Below are positions 25,666-34,599 of a DNA stretch of 64,000 nucleotides, one piece after another. Location of the stretch: positions 186,001 to 250,000 of the forward strand of contig NZ_LQXM01000025.1 in NCBI RefSeq assembly GCF_001648555.1, read 5' to 3'. This DNA comes from Rossellomorea aquimaris TF-12. Its GTDB lineage: Bacteria > Bacillota > Bacilli > Bacillales > Bacillaceae_B. Made by a program: the position numbers and the translations under genes. The notes beneath the pieces were generated by a model. That model saw only the letters and a list, made by a program, of their open reading frames with translations, made no database searches and had not been told where the DNA came from. Within the stretch, counting starts at the first letter, position 1, and every line of letters starts with the position of its first letter.

Positions 25666-27021
25666 ATGTCAGGTCTTTGGTTATTTACGGTTATTGTATT
25701 AGGGGTAGGATTTATTGTCTTTACAACGGCAAAATTAAAGCTGCAGCCGTTTTTATCTTTACTGTTTGCAGCATTCTTAGTTGGTTTATTTGCAGGACTT
25801 CCACTGAATACTGTAGTTGAAGCAGTTAATGGTGGATTTGGGGGATTAATGGGGTATATCGGTATCGTCATTGTAGCCGGTACCATTATCGGAACCATTT
25901 TAGAAAAATCAGGTGCAGCCCTGAGGATGGCTGAAGTCGTTCTTCGCTTAGTAGGCGAAAAGAGACCCCAATTAGCCATGTCACTTATTGGGTCCATCGT
26001 TAGTATCCCTGTTTTCTGTGACTCCGGGTATATCATTCTATCAAGCTTGAAAAAAGCATTGGCAAAACGAGCAAAAGTCTCGTTAGCTTCCATGTCTGTT
26101 GCATTAGCAACAGGGTTATATGCCACTCATACGCTAGTGCCACCTACTCCAGGTCCTATTGCCGCAGCTGGAAATATTGGTGCTAGTGACTACTTAGGTA
26201 CCATCATTTTAATTGGAATGATAGTGGCCATTCCTACGATCCTAGCCGGCTATCTTTGGGCAGTTAAGGTAGCAAATAAAATTGAAATCGAAGGAGAAGA
26301 AGAGCTAGATTTAGATTATGATGAGATTGTGAAATCATTTGGAGAGCTCCCTTCAACGTTCAAGTCCTTTGCTCCAATCGTTCTTCCTATTCTATTAATC
26401 GGAGCTGGATCAGTTGTCAGCTTCTTTAAATGGACGGGCGGATTGGCAAATGTAATTTTATTCATTGGTTCACCCGTAGTTGCCTTGTTGATTGGTGTCT
26501 TAGCTGCCTTTGCATTAATGCCTAAATGGAATGAAGAAACACTGAATGGCTGGGTAAGTCAAGGTATGAAGGATGCAACAAATATCTTATTAATTACAGG
26601 AGCTGGAGGAGCTTTCGGATCCGTTATTAAGGCCACTCCTGTTGCAGAATTGATTCAAGGTATTGCTGATGGAGGATTACTATCGGGAGCACTTGTTCTC
26701 CTTATTCCATTTATAGTCGCAGCCCTGTTGAAATCGGCTCAAGGTTCTTCTACGGCTGCATTGGTTATTACTTCTTCTCTTATCGCGCCGCTACTACCTC
26801 AAATGGGAATTGAAGGCGCCATACCACTTGCTTTAGTCGTGATGGCCATTGGGGCAGGTGCCATGACGGTTAGTCATGTGAATGATAGCTATTTCTGGGT
26901 GGTTACCCAATTTAGTGGAATGAAAGTAACAGATGCTTACAAAGCACAAACGGCCGCAACCCTCGTTCAAGGATTAACAGCACTTGTCTTCACTTTATTA
27001 TTGTGGGTCATCCTTGTTTAA
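25666..27021 (+). CDS. GntP-family permease, probable glycerate or gluconate transporter
   Basis: This 451-residue inner-membrane symporter of the GntP family has about 12 membrane segments with typical blocks CDSGYIILSSLKKALAKR, THTLVPPTPGPIAAAGNIG and LLKSAQGSSTAALVITSS. GntP members import gluconate, glycerate or related acids with protons. Linkage to glycerate kinase favours glycerate (inference). The start follows AAAGGGGGAAAA. A terminator lies just after the stop. Confidence 0.92.
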   Translation: MSGLWLFTVIVLGVGFIVFTTAKLKLQPFLSLLFAAFLVGLFAGLPLNTVVEAVNGGFGGLMGYIGIVIVAGTIIGTILEKSGAALRMAEVVLRLVGEKRPQLAMSLIGSIVSIPVFCDSGYIILSSLKKALAKRAKVSLASMSVALATGLYATHTLVPPTPGPIAAAGNIGASDYLGTIILIGMIVAIPTILAGYLWAVKVANKIEIEGEEELDLDYDEIVKSFGELPSTFKSFAPIVLPILLIGAGSVVSFFKWTGGLANVILFIGSPVVALLIGVLAAFALMPKWNEETLNGWVSQGMKDATNILLITGAGGAFGSVIKATPVAELIQGIADGGLLSGALVLLIPFIVAALLKSAQGSSTAALVITSSLIAPLLPQMGIEGAIPLALVVMAIGAGAMTVSHVNDSYFWVVTQFSGMKVTDAYKAQTAATLVQGLTALVFTLLLWVILV

Positions 27022-27025
27022 TATT

Positions 27026-27060
27026 AAGCTGATCAGTATTTCATACTGATCAGCTTTTTT
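27026..27060 (+). terminator. Terminator after gntP
   Basis: AAGCTGATCAGTAT, loop, ATACTGATCAGCTT, then T run. Confidence 0.92.
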
Positions 27061-27159
27061 AATTCCGGTAATTTTTAGCAAATTTAATTTGTAAAAAAAA
27101 ATCAACAATTCCTTTACATAAGCTTGTTACTCTAAAGTCAGAAAAAGGAGGTAGTCATC

Positions 27160-28935
27160 TTGAAAAAATGGTTTAAAAGAAGTTTTATCTTACTTTTAGT
27201 TCTATCGCTGATTCCTATTTCAGCCCAAGCTATTGATAATCCCATCAGTTCTGCTGGTGATAGAGATGGTGGAATTGGCAACAGTACTCACTATTTAGAT
27301 GCCGTTCCAAATATCTCAGTTGATTCTAAGGTAAACCAGATAATATATCCTTTATTTGCAACCCCGGCCATTAAGAAGAAAGGCGAAACTCTCACTCTAA
27401 AGATCGATACACAAGGTAAGCAGGCTGGAGAATGGAGCATCAAACTAAAGCAGACAAATCACTCTTCTTTTACGAAGGAATATGATCTACCTGTTCAATC
27501 TGTCGAAAGTGGACAATCCCATTGGAAGGACAGCTCGAGCATTTCTGATGTGACGGTTACCATCCCAGAAGGAACACCTGAAAAACTATACGATTTAGAA
27601 GTGTCATACACAGGAAATGGACAAAGAATAACGGATAAACAGCCTCATTCTGTCAATGTGGTTGATCAATACAAAAAGGATTTTACGTTCTTACATTTAA
27701 CGGATACACATATTGGGTCCCCTCGAAATTTAATGGATCCAGATGACCCTACTAAAACAGACCCTGACCGAGTTGAGGAAACAGGCATGTGGAATCCAGA
27801 CCCTGAAAAACGTTGGCTTTATCTTCAAAAAGCAATAAAAGAAGTGAACTTAAAAAAACCAGACTTTGTTGTAGTAACAGGAGATTTAATGTATGGGCAA
27901 ATGAACCCACAAGAATATATTTATGAATATGAAGAAACGTATAAAATGCTTCAAAAGCTGAATGTTCCAGTCTATATCGTTCCAGGGAACCATGATTATT
28001 ATGCACAGGATGCCACTCTCGCAGATGGTGCAAAGTATTGGGAAAAATATTTTGGTCCACAATATTTTTCATTTGATTATGGTCCATATGCACACTTCAT
28101 TGGTTACAATTCGTTTGACTGGCATAAATTTGATCGCAGTGGAAACGGAACGGTCTCTGTACCGACTTGGGGCGGTCAAATTCGAGAGGAACAATTAAAT
28201 TGGGTGAAAAAAGATTTACAGAAGAATGCTGAAACTGCCGGGAACGGACAAATCAGAGGACTTTTCTCTCACCATAATCCACTTTGGCGTGACCGAGATA
28301 TATGGCCACAGGATGATCCAGAGGTGCAAAAATACTGGAAGCAGTATGATGAACAACACAACCCTCAGCGTTTAGAAACATTAGTGCTTGGTGAAAAGCT
28401 AGGAACTAAATACGACCAGCAATGGCACGGGGAAAACGCTGAAGAATTAATCAATGTGATGAAAGAAAATAATGTAACAGTTAGCCTTCATGGTCACACT
28501 CATATTGATAATGTCACTAAAAAAGATGGAATTCTCTATACTACGACGACTGCTATTGAATTAACTGGCAAGCCTTGGGTAGGATTTAGAGATTTCAAGG
28601 TGAATAATGGACAAATCACCTCTCACAATTATGATGATTCAGGACACTCGATACCCGTCTACCAAAACGGAGACACAAAAAGTGGCACGATGTCTTATGA
28701 AGCAAACTATCAAAACGCCAATAATGGTGGAGCTTCTTCACAAGAAGTAACAGTAACTAATCGTTTGAATAAACCATTAACTGTTACGGTTCCATTTTAT
28801 TTGGTAGAGGGCAATTACCAGGCTTCATCAGGGGAAGTCATTCAGAACTATGCTTCTGACGGCAAGCAGTATCTTGAAGTTAAACTAACAGTACCTGCGA
28901 ATGGTACAGAAAAATTGAGCATTCAAAAGAAGTAA
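27160..28935 (+). CDS. Secreted calcineurin-like metallophosphoesterase
   Basis: This 591-residue exported protein has a Sec signal peptide ending at SAQA (residue 24), an N-terminal beta-rich domain to about 165, the phosphoesterase domain and a C-terminal beta-rich tail. Metal-ligand motifs appear in order: DTHIG, GDLMYGQ, GNHDYY, SHHNPLW and HGHTHIDN. Likely substrates are phosphate esters outside the cell, which cannot be specified. It starts at TTG after AGGAGG. Single gene with a terminator shared with the gas vesicle cluster. Confidence 0.9.
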   Translation: MKKWFKRSFILLLVLSLIPISAQAIDNPISSAGDRDGGIGNSTHYLDAVPNISVDSKVNQIIYPLFATPAIKKKGETLTLKIDTQGKQAGEWSIKLKQTNHSSFTKEYDLPVQSVESGQSHWKDSSSISDVTVTIPEGTPEKLYDLEVSYTGNGQRITDKQPHSVNVVDQYKKDFTFLHLTDTHIGSPRNLMDPDDPTKTDPDRVEETGMWNPDPEKRWLYLQKAIKEVNLKKPDFVVVTGDLMYGQMNPQEYIYEYEETYKMLQKLNVPVYIVPGNHDYYAQDATLADGAKYWEKYFGPQYFSFDYGPYAHFIGYNSFDWHKFDRSGNGTVSVPTWGGQIREEQLNWVKKDLQKNAETAGNGQIRGLFSHHNPLWRDRDIWPQDDPEVQKYWKQYDEQHNPQRLETLVLGEKLGTKYDQQWHGENAEELINVMKENNVTVSLHGHTHIDNVTKKDGILYTTTTAIELTGKPWVGFRDFKVNNGQITSHNYDDSGHSIPVYQNGDTKSGTMSYEANYQNANNGGASSQEVTVTNRLNKPLTVTVPFYLVEGNYQASSGEVIQNYASDGKQYLEVKLTVPANGTEKLSIQKK

Positions 28936-28959
28936 GATTCTATATGTAACCCTCAATGC

Positions 28960-28996
28960 AAAAAAGCAAGTGACGAGTCTGTCACTTGCTTTTTAT
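28960..28996. terminator. Bidirectional terminator between the phosphoesterase and gvpU
   Basis: AAGCAAGTGAC, loop, GTCACTTGCTT, with A and T runs on both sides. Confidence 0.9.
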
Positions 28997-29006
28997 ATTA
29001 AATTCT

Positions 29007-29408
29007 TTATTTCGTACTCTTTGATTCTGATATTTTACCAAGGAAAAATCCATCGATTTCACTGAGTTTCCCTCTCCATAAAATCTTTCCCCTAGAAGGC
29101 GTTGCTTTACTATCTCCGCAGTATACCTTTGTGTTTTTTAAGTGAATGTAATGGGCATCTGCCATACTACTCTCGTCAACTGCTTCTCCAGCCTTTGCAA
29201 GTTCGTCACTTAGCTTCTGAGCTACATCACTACCATCCTCAAAGGTTTCACTTAATTCCTCAAAATATTCCTTGGCAGACACCATGGTACCTGTGATGAC
29301 AGCTCCCTTCACATTTAAAGTGATGTCTAATGAAAAAGCGTGTTTATTGGAAGCTTGTACAAAAAACTCTAAGATGCTATCCTTCCCTGCACTCGTTTCT
29401 ACGCTCAT
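29007..29408 (-). CDS. gvpU: GvpU, gas vesicle accessory protein
   Basis: This soluble protein of 133 residues has no membrane segment. It is the last gene of the cluster, as in the B. megaterium gvp order, where GvpU is reported to influence clustering of gas vesicles. A GTG at 29414 overlaps the ribosome-binding site; the ATG at 29408 lies eight bases after GGAG. The call rests on position and overall likeness (central KGAVITGTMVSAKEYFEEL). It ends just before the shared terminator. Confidence 0.85.
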   Translation of the reverse strand: MSVETSAGKDSILEFFVQASNKHAFSLDITLNVKGAVITGTMVSAKEYFEELSETFEDGSDVAQKLSDELAKAGEAVDESSMADAHYIHLKNTKVYCGDSKATPSRGKILWRGKLSEIDGFFLGKISESKSTK

Positions 29409-29433
29409 TTTCACTTCTCCTTTCGTTGTTTAC

Positions 29434-30243
29434 TTAAGCTGATGTGTCATCGTCACTAGAAAGCGTTGTAGCTTCCTCTTTCTTTTCATCTTCTTTTTTG
29501 TTCGATTTTTTAGTATTAGAAGACTTACGAGTTGAACGTTTTCTCTTATTCGTTGAACCAGACTTTGCAGATGTTTTCTTCTTGCTGGATGCCGTTTCTT
29601 CCGAATCATCATTTTCGTCTTCTTCATCTTCGTTGTCTTCGTCTTCGTCTTCATCTACTTCCTCTTCATCGTCTTCTTCCTCATCCTTTGATGCTGATTT
29701 AGACTTATTTGTTTTACTTTTCTTATTAGACTCTTCTTCTTCATCTTCGTCTTCCTCGTCACTATTATCCTGTTGAGTGAGTTGGTTCATTTTCTCTTCT
29801 AATTGCTCTAATCGGTTTTGTAGCGTTTCATTTTCTTGTTTAAGAGCTTCATAGTCTTGGTTTGTTTCTTTTTCTGAGTTTTCATCCTCTTTTTCACTTA
29901 ATACTGTTTCGTTTTCGTCTTCTACTTCTTCAGGTTGTTCTTGATCTCGTTTAAATAGATTCGCTGTGGATGATTTCAGAGAAACCGCTGCTTTTCTAGA
30001 TTTTTCTTTCGCCGCTTTTCCAAAGTCTAGACTCTTGCTCTTCAGTTTCTCTTGATCAATGCGACCTAGAAGCTTTTTGCCGTTCTCGGGTGTTGCTAAG
30101 TAGCCGACTGTTGCTCCAAGTAGACTTCCTGCAACGGTTCTCGTAATCGGGCCGCTTTTTCTTGTCTTGTTTTCGGCTGAATTCTTTTCTTGTGTTTGAT
30201 TTTCAACTGCTGTTTCTTCTACTTTAGTGTTTTTTTCCGTCAT
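29434..30243 (-). CDS. gvpT: GvpT, acidic gas vesicle accessory protein with YtxH-like N terminus
   Basis: The 269-residue protein has a glycine-zipper segment TVAGSLLGATVGYLATPENG near residue 30 (YtxH-like). A coiled coil around residues 120-160 follows. The C-terminal half is extreme: a dense Asp/Glu tract followed by a Lys/Ser/Arg-rich tail. The ATG at 30243 follows GGAGGTTTTACCC; the upstream ATG lacks a proper site. Its exact role is unknown; the polyampholyte tail may help vesicle clustering (inference). Confidence 0.85.
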   Translation of the reverse strand: MTEKNTKVEETAVENQTQEKNSAENKTRKSGPITRTVAGSLLGATVGYLATPENGKKLLGRIDQEKLKSKSLDFGKAAKEKSRKAAVSLKSSTANLFKRDQEQPEEVEDENETVLSEKEDENSEKETNQDYEALKQENETLQNRLEQLEEKMNQLTQQDNSDEEDEDEEEESNKKSKTNKSKSASKDEEEDDEEEVDEDEDEDNEDEEDENDDSEETASSKKKTSAKSGSTNKRKRSTRKSSNTKKSNKKEDEKKEEATTLSSDDDTSA

Positions 30244-30258
30244 GGGTAAAACCTCCAT

Positions 30259-30594
30259 TTAATTTGTTTGTGTAGTATTTAATTGGTTCGTCGTTTTCTC
30301 TAATTTCTTTTCAAGAGATTCAAGTCTTTCCTGAAGCTTCTTATTCTCTTCTTCTAGAGCTTTTGTGTTATTATCTGCTGCCTTAGAGCTAAGATAGGGA
30401 TCGTTTTCCCACCAGTCCATGCCAATTTCCTTTGCTTTATCAACGGAAGCAACAATTAAGCGAATTTTAATCGTCAGCAGCTCGACATCGGCTATTCCTA
30501 CCGTAATATCACCTGCAACGACTACTCCTTTATCTAAAACCTTCTCTAATACATCAACGATTGTGTTAGATGCTACTGGATGTTCCATTCCCAT
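30259..30594 (-). CDS. gvpJ: GvpJ, GvpA-like minor shell protein
   Basis: The 111 residues start with a GvpA-like core (VDVLEKVLDKGVVVAGDITV, then VELLTIKIRLIVASVDKAKEIG). A C-terminal coiled coil, rich in Leu, Glu and Lys, follows after residue 75. GvpJ and its relatives are thought to form the nucleating tips of vesicles. The start follows GGGAGGTTACACA. It lies 28 bp after gvpK and 15 bp before the gvpT start. Confidence 0.92.
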   Translation of the reverse strand: MGMEHPVASNTIVDVLEKVLDKGVVVAGDITVGIADVELLTIKIRLIVASVDKAKEIGMDWWENDPYLSSKAADNNTKALEEENKKLQERLESLEKKLEKTTNQLNTTQTN

Positions 30595-30622
30595 TGTGTA
30601 ACCTCCCTTGGCTCACCTGGCA

Positions 30623-30907
30623 TTATAGTAAACTTCCTAACGGGCCAAGATCTATATTCAAGTCTTCTGCATCAAGACCAAATACCTCTTTTAACTCTTC
30701 CATTTTCTCTTCTAAATTCATTAAAGCAATTCCGAGATTTTCAACTTGCTCATCTGTTAACGTGCCGCCTTCAACACGCCTCATAGCGTGCCGTTCCACA
30801 ATTTGTCTAAGTAGCTCTACGACCGTTAAAACGAGCTGTGCTAACCCTTGCTCTGCCTTGTCTGGGTCGAAATTAATTCTCCCACTTGTTTGGTTGGCCT
30901 GTTGCAT
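30623..30907 (-). CDS. gvpK: GvpK, gas vesicle assembly protein
   Basis: This 94-residue helical protein carries the GvpK family core GLAQLVLTVVELLRQIVERHA, then MRRVEGGTLTDEQVENLG and LEEKMEELK. GvpK is needed for gas vesicle formation but not as a main shell subunit. The ATG at 30907 follows AGGGAGGGATTGATTC and overlaps the end of gvpS by 35 bp, implying coupled translation. Confidence 0.93.
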   Translation of the reverse strand: MQQANQTSGRINFDPDKAEQGLAQLVLTVVELLRQIVERHAMRRVEGGTLTDEQVENLGIALMNLEEKMEELKEVFGLDAEDLNIDLGPLGSLL

Positions 30908-31148
30908 GAATCAATCCCTCCCTTTCTTTATCAAATTGGTCTGAGGTAACCGTTTTTCGAGTGCCTTGCTTATGTTGAACCAGCGTTTCCACTGATGAAA
31001 TTAATACACGTAAATCTAAATAAACGAGATCAACACCTGCAATCGATATAATTAAATCGCCTTTTATGGCCACACCTTTATCGAGAATGACATCTAATAT
31101 ATCTATAAGTGCAATATCCTTGTTTTCTATCGATTCTCTTACAGTCAT
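30873..31148 (-). CDS. gvpS: GvpS, GvpA-like minor shell protein
   Basis: This 91-residue GvpA-fold paralogue has the core IALIDILDVILDKGVAIKGD, then DLRVLISSVETLV. An ATG three codons upstream abuts AAGGA, so the ATG at 31148, nine bases away, is preferred. It is typical of Bacillus-type clusters, where GvpS sits between gvpL and gvpK. It overlaps gvpK at its 3' end. Confidence 0.9.
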   Translation of the reverse strand: MTVRESIENKDIALIDILDVILDKGVAIKGDLIISIAGVDLVYLDLRVLISSVETLVQHKQGTRKTVTSDQFDKEREGLIHATGQPNKWEN

Positions 31149-31171
31149 ATCTCTCATTCCTTATATATCAT

Positions 31172-31978
31172 TTATGAAAAACTAGAAAAATGGTAAGGTG
31201 GCCAAGGTCCTGTTGCTTCAAATTTCCATCCTGTCTCTTCTAGTTCTTCTTCATACTTCTTAACCTCTTCTAAAAACTCATCTACTTTATCGGCCTGGAG
31301 TAAAAACACACTGTTCCAGGTCATGTTTTCTTGTCGACCTGTTACGTCTTTACTCCAATTCTTTTTGATGCTGCCTTGCAGAGATTTTCCTTTCAGTTTT
31401 TCATGAACCTCTTCACAAAGTTGATTTTTTTCATTTTCAAGCTCTTGATCGATTAGCTGGTCTATTTTCTTTTTTTCAAAGAACTGCCTTCCCTTTGGAA
31501 GTTCACTAATTTCTATTCGCTTTTCCTCAATGGCAGGGTTACTTTCACTTACTTTTTTCCTTAACTGTTTATCATCACAATAAATTTTTACGTTCCATTC
31601 TTCGTTACCTTCTAATTGAGAAAAGGCGTTTTCGAGTTTGTTTATGTTGCTTTTAATCGTATTTTGTAAGCTATCCTCATTTTTGTACAAGGTACAAAAC
31701 TTCAATGGGATAATGGTATACATTTTCGATACCATCAATACGGTTTCATGGTGATGAAATGCCTTTTCTTGCAGCCATTCCATATCATTATCTATTTTGT
31801 CTTTAATGGTACCCTCGGAATATTCGGAGGATACTAGTTTACAAACAATGGCTGTCACGTCACCAATTTCAATGGTGTAGATGTCGCTTTCTCCATCAAA
31901 GCCTTTCATAGAGGGAAGCGATTGATTAGTTGCTTCTTCAGTTGGTATCAAGCCATATAAATAAAGTAGATCGCCCAT
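31172..31978 (-). CDS. gvpL: GvpL, GvpL/GvpF-family assembly protein
   Basis: The 268 residues show the GvpF/L pattern: the N-terminal DLLYLYGLIPTEE, a middle VLMVSKMYTIIPLKFCTLY and the C-terminal VFLLQADKVDEFLEEVKKYE ending TGPWPPYHFSSF. GvpF/L proteins contact the shell subunit GvpA during early assembly. The start follows GAGGGTGAACAG. It is 10 bp after gvpG. Confidence 0.92.
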   Translation of the reverse strand: MGDLLYLYGLIPTEEATNQSLPSMKGFDGESDIYTIEIGDVTAIVCKLVSSEYSEGTIKDKIDNDMEWLQEKAFHHHETVLMVSKMYTIIPLKFCTLYKNEDSLQNTIKSNINKLENAFSQLEGNEEWNVKIYCDDKQLRKKVSESNPAIEEKRIEISELPKGRQFFEKKKIDQLIDQELENEKNQLCEEVHEKLKGKSLQGSIKKNWSKDVTGRQENMTWNSVFLLQADKVDEFLEEVKKYEEELEETGWKFEATGPWPPYHFSSFS

Positions 31979-31988
31979 CTGTTCACCC

Positions 31989-32243
31989 TCATTTCTTTTT
32001 CGTTAGCTCTTCCCATTGTTCCATTTCAAGGCGCTTCGCTATTTCATATCGCGTAAGCAGTTCTTCTTCTTTTTCTTGAAATGCTTCTTCCGGAATTTCA
32101 CCTAACTCATACATCATTTGGAGCTGAATTAGCTTTTGTTGAATGGTCGGAAGGTCATAAAGTTCTTTATCTGCTTCTTCTTTTATTTTTTCGCCGACTT
32201 TAATGACTAAATTAATTGGTGCACTCACCAATTTATGAATCAT
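31989..32243 (-). CDS. gvpG: GvpG, gas vesicle assembly protein
   Basis: This 84-residue helical protein begins MIHKLVSAPINLVIKVGEKI and continues with a Leu/Glu-rich coiled coil, as in the GvpG family. Its ATG overlaps the gvpF stop by one base (TAATG), so translation is coupled to gvpF. It probably works with GvpF and GvpL in shell nucleation. Confidence 0.92.
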   Translation of the reverse strand: MIHKLVSAPINLVIKVGEKIKEEADKELYDLPTIQQKLIQLQMMYELGEIPEEAFQEKEEELLTRYEIAKRLEMEQWEELTKKK

Positions 32244-33007
32244 TAGCTTTCTTCTACCTTTAAGCGGATATTAACGAAATTGTATGCCGGCCATGGACCA
32301 CTATAATTAAAATCGACTTTATCCTTCCATTTCTCATGAGCTTCATTGACTTTTTCATCGAACAGCTCTTCTTTATCCCGGTCAATGAGGAAAGAAGCGT
32401 TTAACAGCATTTTTTCACCTAATGGATCATTTGCTTTTGCCGCTTCTGCTGTTTCTTCAAGTGGTGTAAATACCTCTTGTTTAATCTCATTTTGAAGGGA
32501 AGCAAAAAGCTTTTGAGCCATGCCACCAAGTTTAATCCGGTCATAATACCCGGCAGATTCTGATTTGCCCTTTACGGCAGTCGACATTTTTTCTACCTCG
32601 GGGTTATCCTTGACCATTTCTTCTAACCATTCTTTTTTCCCGATTACCTTTAGACCTAATTCAACTTTCCCTTTTATGGCTGGAAACAGTTTTTCAAATT
32701 GAGGATATAGGTTTTCAAGTAGAGCTTTTACATCTTCTTTGGATTGAAAAACATTCCCAAAGCTTATAGGGATAACCGTGTCTTTCTTATCCATGACAAG
32801 GGATACAGCTCCCTGGTGCATGAGTAGATTATCTTTTTTCGGATGATAAATTTTCATCGGTACTTCCGCTGCTACCATGGCTGAATCCTTGTATCGGATG
32901 GTAAAGGTTTCTCGTTTTTCCCCTTCCATTTCAATCGATCCAAACTGGTCGTCCTCGTTTGTTTGAATGGCACAAAAAATATATATTCCTGTTTCTTCCT
33001 GACTCAT
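32243..33007 (-). CDS. gvpF: GvpF, GvpL/GvpF-family assembly protein
   Basis: This 254-residue protein is homologous to GvpL in this cluster: the N-terminal GIYIFCAIQTNED, the middle VIPISFGNVFQSKEDV and the C-terminal ASFLIDRDKEELFDEKV ending FNYSGPWPAYNFVNI. In other systems GvpF binds GvpA monomers. The start follows GGAGAG. It overlaps gvpG by one base. Confidence 0.93.
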   Translation of the reverse strand: MSQEETGIYIFCAIQTNEDDQFGSIEMEGEKRETFTIRYKDSAMVAAEVPMKIYHPKKDNLLMHQGAVSLVMDKKDTVIPISFGNVFQSKEDVKALLENLYPQFEKLFPAIKGKVELGLKVIGKKEWLEEMVKDNPEVEKMSTAVKGKSESAGYYDRIKLGGMAQKLFASLQNEIKQEVFTPLEETAEAAKANDPLGEKMLLNASFLIDRDKEELFDEKVNEAHEKWKDKVDFNYSGPWPAYNFVNIRLKVEES

Positions 33008-33022
33008 ATGGGATACTCTCCT

Positions 33023-33946
33023 TTATTCTTCAGTTACCTTCATTTTTTTACATGCATCTATAATCAATTTGTTTGCTTTTTCTTTCGGATTGTCAGCTTC
33101 AATACCTCGACTAACACTATGAGCTAATATATCAATACATAGACGTTGAAAAGCTGAATCCTTTCCATCTATGGGAGTGTCTGATTCAATGGCGAGCCTT
33201 GCTATCATTAAGGAAGCACGCAAGCTCGGACCATTCATTTCTTTTGTGCATTGATCCCGTAACTGTGAAACAAGATTCGTGATTGCCTTCGCTTCACCTA
33301 TAACTAGATTCGCTTTTTCAGAGACAATCATCGCCTCTTGCTCTGCATTCTTAAAATCTATGTTTATTGTGATTAATCGATCTAATAATGCGTCCTGTGT
33401 TTCATATACTCCTGCATACTCTGCTGGATTACTAGTAAATATAATGGCAAAATCAGGGTGTACTTTTATAAATGGTTCCGTTAATTTCGAACCATAAAGA
33501 GGAATAACCCCTTCTTCTAAAATAGATAAAAAGATATTGTTAGTCGTCGGCTTTGAACGGGTGAATTCGTCGTATACAAGGGTATATCCGTTTTTCACGG
33601 CCTCTAGTAGACGTCCGTCCCGCCAAGTTTCTGTTACACTCTCGTCTTTTTTATAGACTGAACGAATATACTGGTCCACGACCTTTTTACTTGTATATCC
33701 TGTAAAGTCACCTATTAAATCTTTATTATTTAGTTCATGATTTCCATGCATCAGCATGACGGGTCTTTTTCTTTTTTTCGCTAGAGCGAGAGCAAGGGAT
33801 GTTTTCCCGGCTCCAGAAGGGCCTGTAAAATGCACAGGATAACCAGCCTTAAGATATTGCAACGACCTCGAAAGCAATTCTTTCGTTTCATCGTCTTGTA
33901 TTAATGCTCTACTATCCTTGTTAATCCTTTTCGTTAAGACCGTCAC
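33023..33946 (-). CDS. gvpN: GvpN, AAA+ ATPase of gas vesicle assembly
   Basis: This 307-residue MoxR-like AAA+ ATPase has Walker A GPSGAGKTSLA near residue 40, Walker B TLVYDEFTR near 119, and sensor-1 FTSNPAEYAG near 171. GvpN promotes vesicle growth beyond the small bicone stage in other organisms. It starts at GTG after AGGAGGGAATGGGAA. It is located between gvpR and gvpF. Confidence 0.95.
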   Translation of the reverse strand: MTVLTKRINKDSRALIQDDETKELLSRSLQYLKAGYPVHFTGPSGAGKTSLALALAKKRKRPVMLMHGNHELNNKDLIGDFTGYTSKKVVDQYIRSVYKKDESVTETWRDGRLLEAVKNGYTLVYDEFTRSKPTTNNIFLSILEEGVIPLYGSKLTEPFIKVHPDFAIIFTSNPAEYAGVYETQDALLDRLITINIDFKNAEQEAMIVSEKANLVIGEAKAITNLVSQLRDQCTKEMNGPSLRASLMIARLAIESDTPIDGKDSAFQRLCIDILAHSVSRGIEADNPKEKANKLIIDACKKMKVTEE

Positions 33947-33970
33947 TTCCCATTCCCTCCTACTTGCTCA

Positions 33971-34237
33971 CTACATCTCCTGGCCAATTGCACTTCTATA
34001 ACGAACATCTTGACGTTTAAACGACGTTACTTCCTTATCTTTATCAAGAAGTACTTCGTACGTTCCAAGCATTTCGTCTTTGGCATATTTCTTCATATAT
34101 TCTTTTTCTTCAATAACCTCTACGGTTAACTTCCAGCCTTCGTCTTCAGTCGTTTCTACTGAAGTGATTTTATGAACAGGAGCTACATGTTCGTTGAAGA
34201 ATTCTGCAACATTATTCATGATTTCCTTAATCTTCAT
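33971..34237 (-). CDS. gvpR: GvpR, GvpO-family gas vesicle protein
   Basis: This small 88-residue protein of the GvpO family has FFNEHVAPVHKITSVETTEDEGWKL near its N terminus and DEMLGTYEVLLDKDKEV near the C terminus. GvpO-type proteins accompany gas vesicle clusters; in halophilic archaea GvpO influences gvpA expression, but in Bacillus the role is not settled. The start follows GTAGGAGG. Confidence 0.88.
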   Translation of the reverse strand: MKIKEIMNNVAEFFNEHVAPVHKITSVETTEDEGWKLTVEVIEEKEYMKKYAKDEMLGTYEVLLDKDKEVTSFKRQDVRYRSAIGQEM

Positions 34238-34320
34238 AGTCGCCTCCTACTGATTAAATGGAGGGTGAGAGGGTGACCCTTTTCGGGACACCTTCACAAT
34301 CCATCTAACAAGTTTTTTAG

Positions 34321-34581
34321 TTAAATACTAAACTGCGAACTTCTTTCATTTTGCTGAGATGCAAGTCCATTTTCTTCTACATCATCTCGTAGTAATCCGA
34401 CTGCCTCAGCATAACGTAACCACGTATCCACACTGGCAATAACTACTCTCGCTTCAATAGTTAATATTTCAATACCAACCACGGACACTCTTGCAAAGGC
34501 GTCAATGACAATTCCTTTATCGAGAATCCGATCAATTACCTCTGCTAAACTGGAGCTATCGTTCGTTTTTTGAATGGCCAT
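34321..34581 (-). CDS. gvpB: GvpB, GvpA-type major shell protein, second copy
   Basis: This 86-residue shell protein is nearly identical to gvpA of this cluster, with [40 protein letters not shown] and a short divergent tail. The amphipathic beta-hairpin core forms the ribbed gas-permeable wall. About ten residues differ from gvpA, mostly at the two ends. The start follows GGAAGGAGAA. About 80 bp of non-coding sequence separates it from gvpR. Confidence 0.95.
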   Translation of the reverse strand: MAIQKTNDSSSLAEVIDRILDKGIVIDAFARVSVVGIEILTIEARVVIASVDTWLRYAEAVGLLRDDVEENGLASQQNERSSQFSI

Positions 34582-34599
34582 TTGTTATTCTCCTTCCGG

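Noticed and set aside
29444-29776. Plus-strand Ser-rich ORF of 110 codons
   Set aside because: It is the complement of the acidic and Ser/Lys-rich codons of gvpT; no ribosome-binding site and extreme composition.
34255-34320. Terminator between gvpB and gvpR
   Set aside because: Some short inverted pairs exist but there is no stable hairpin with a T run, so the cluster is treated as one operon.
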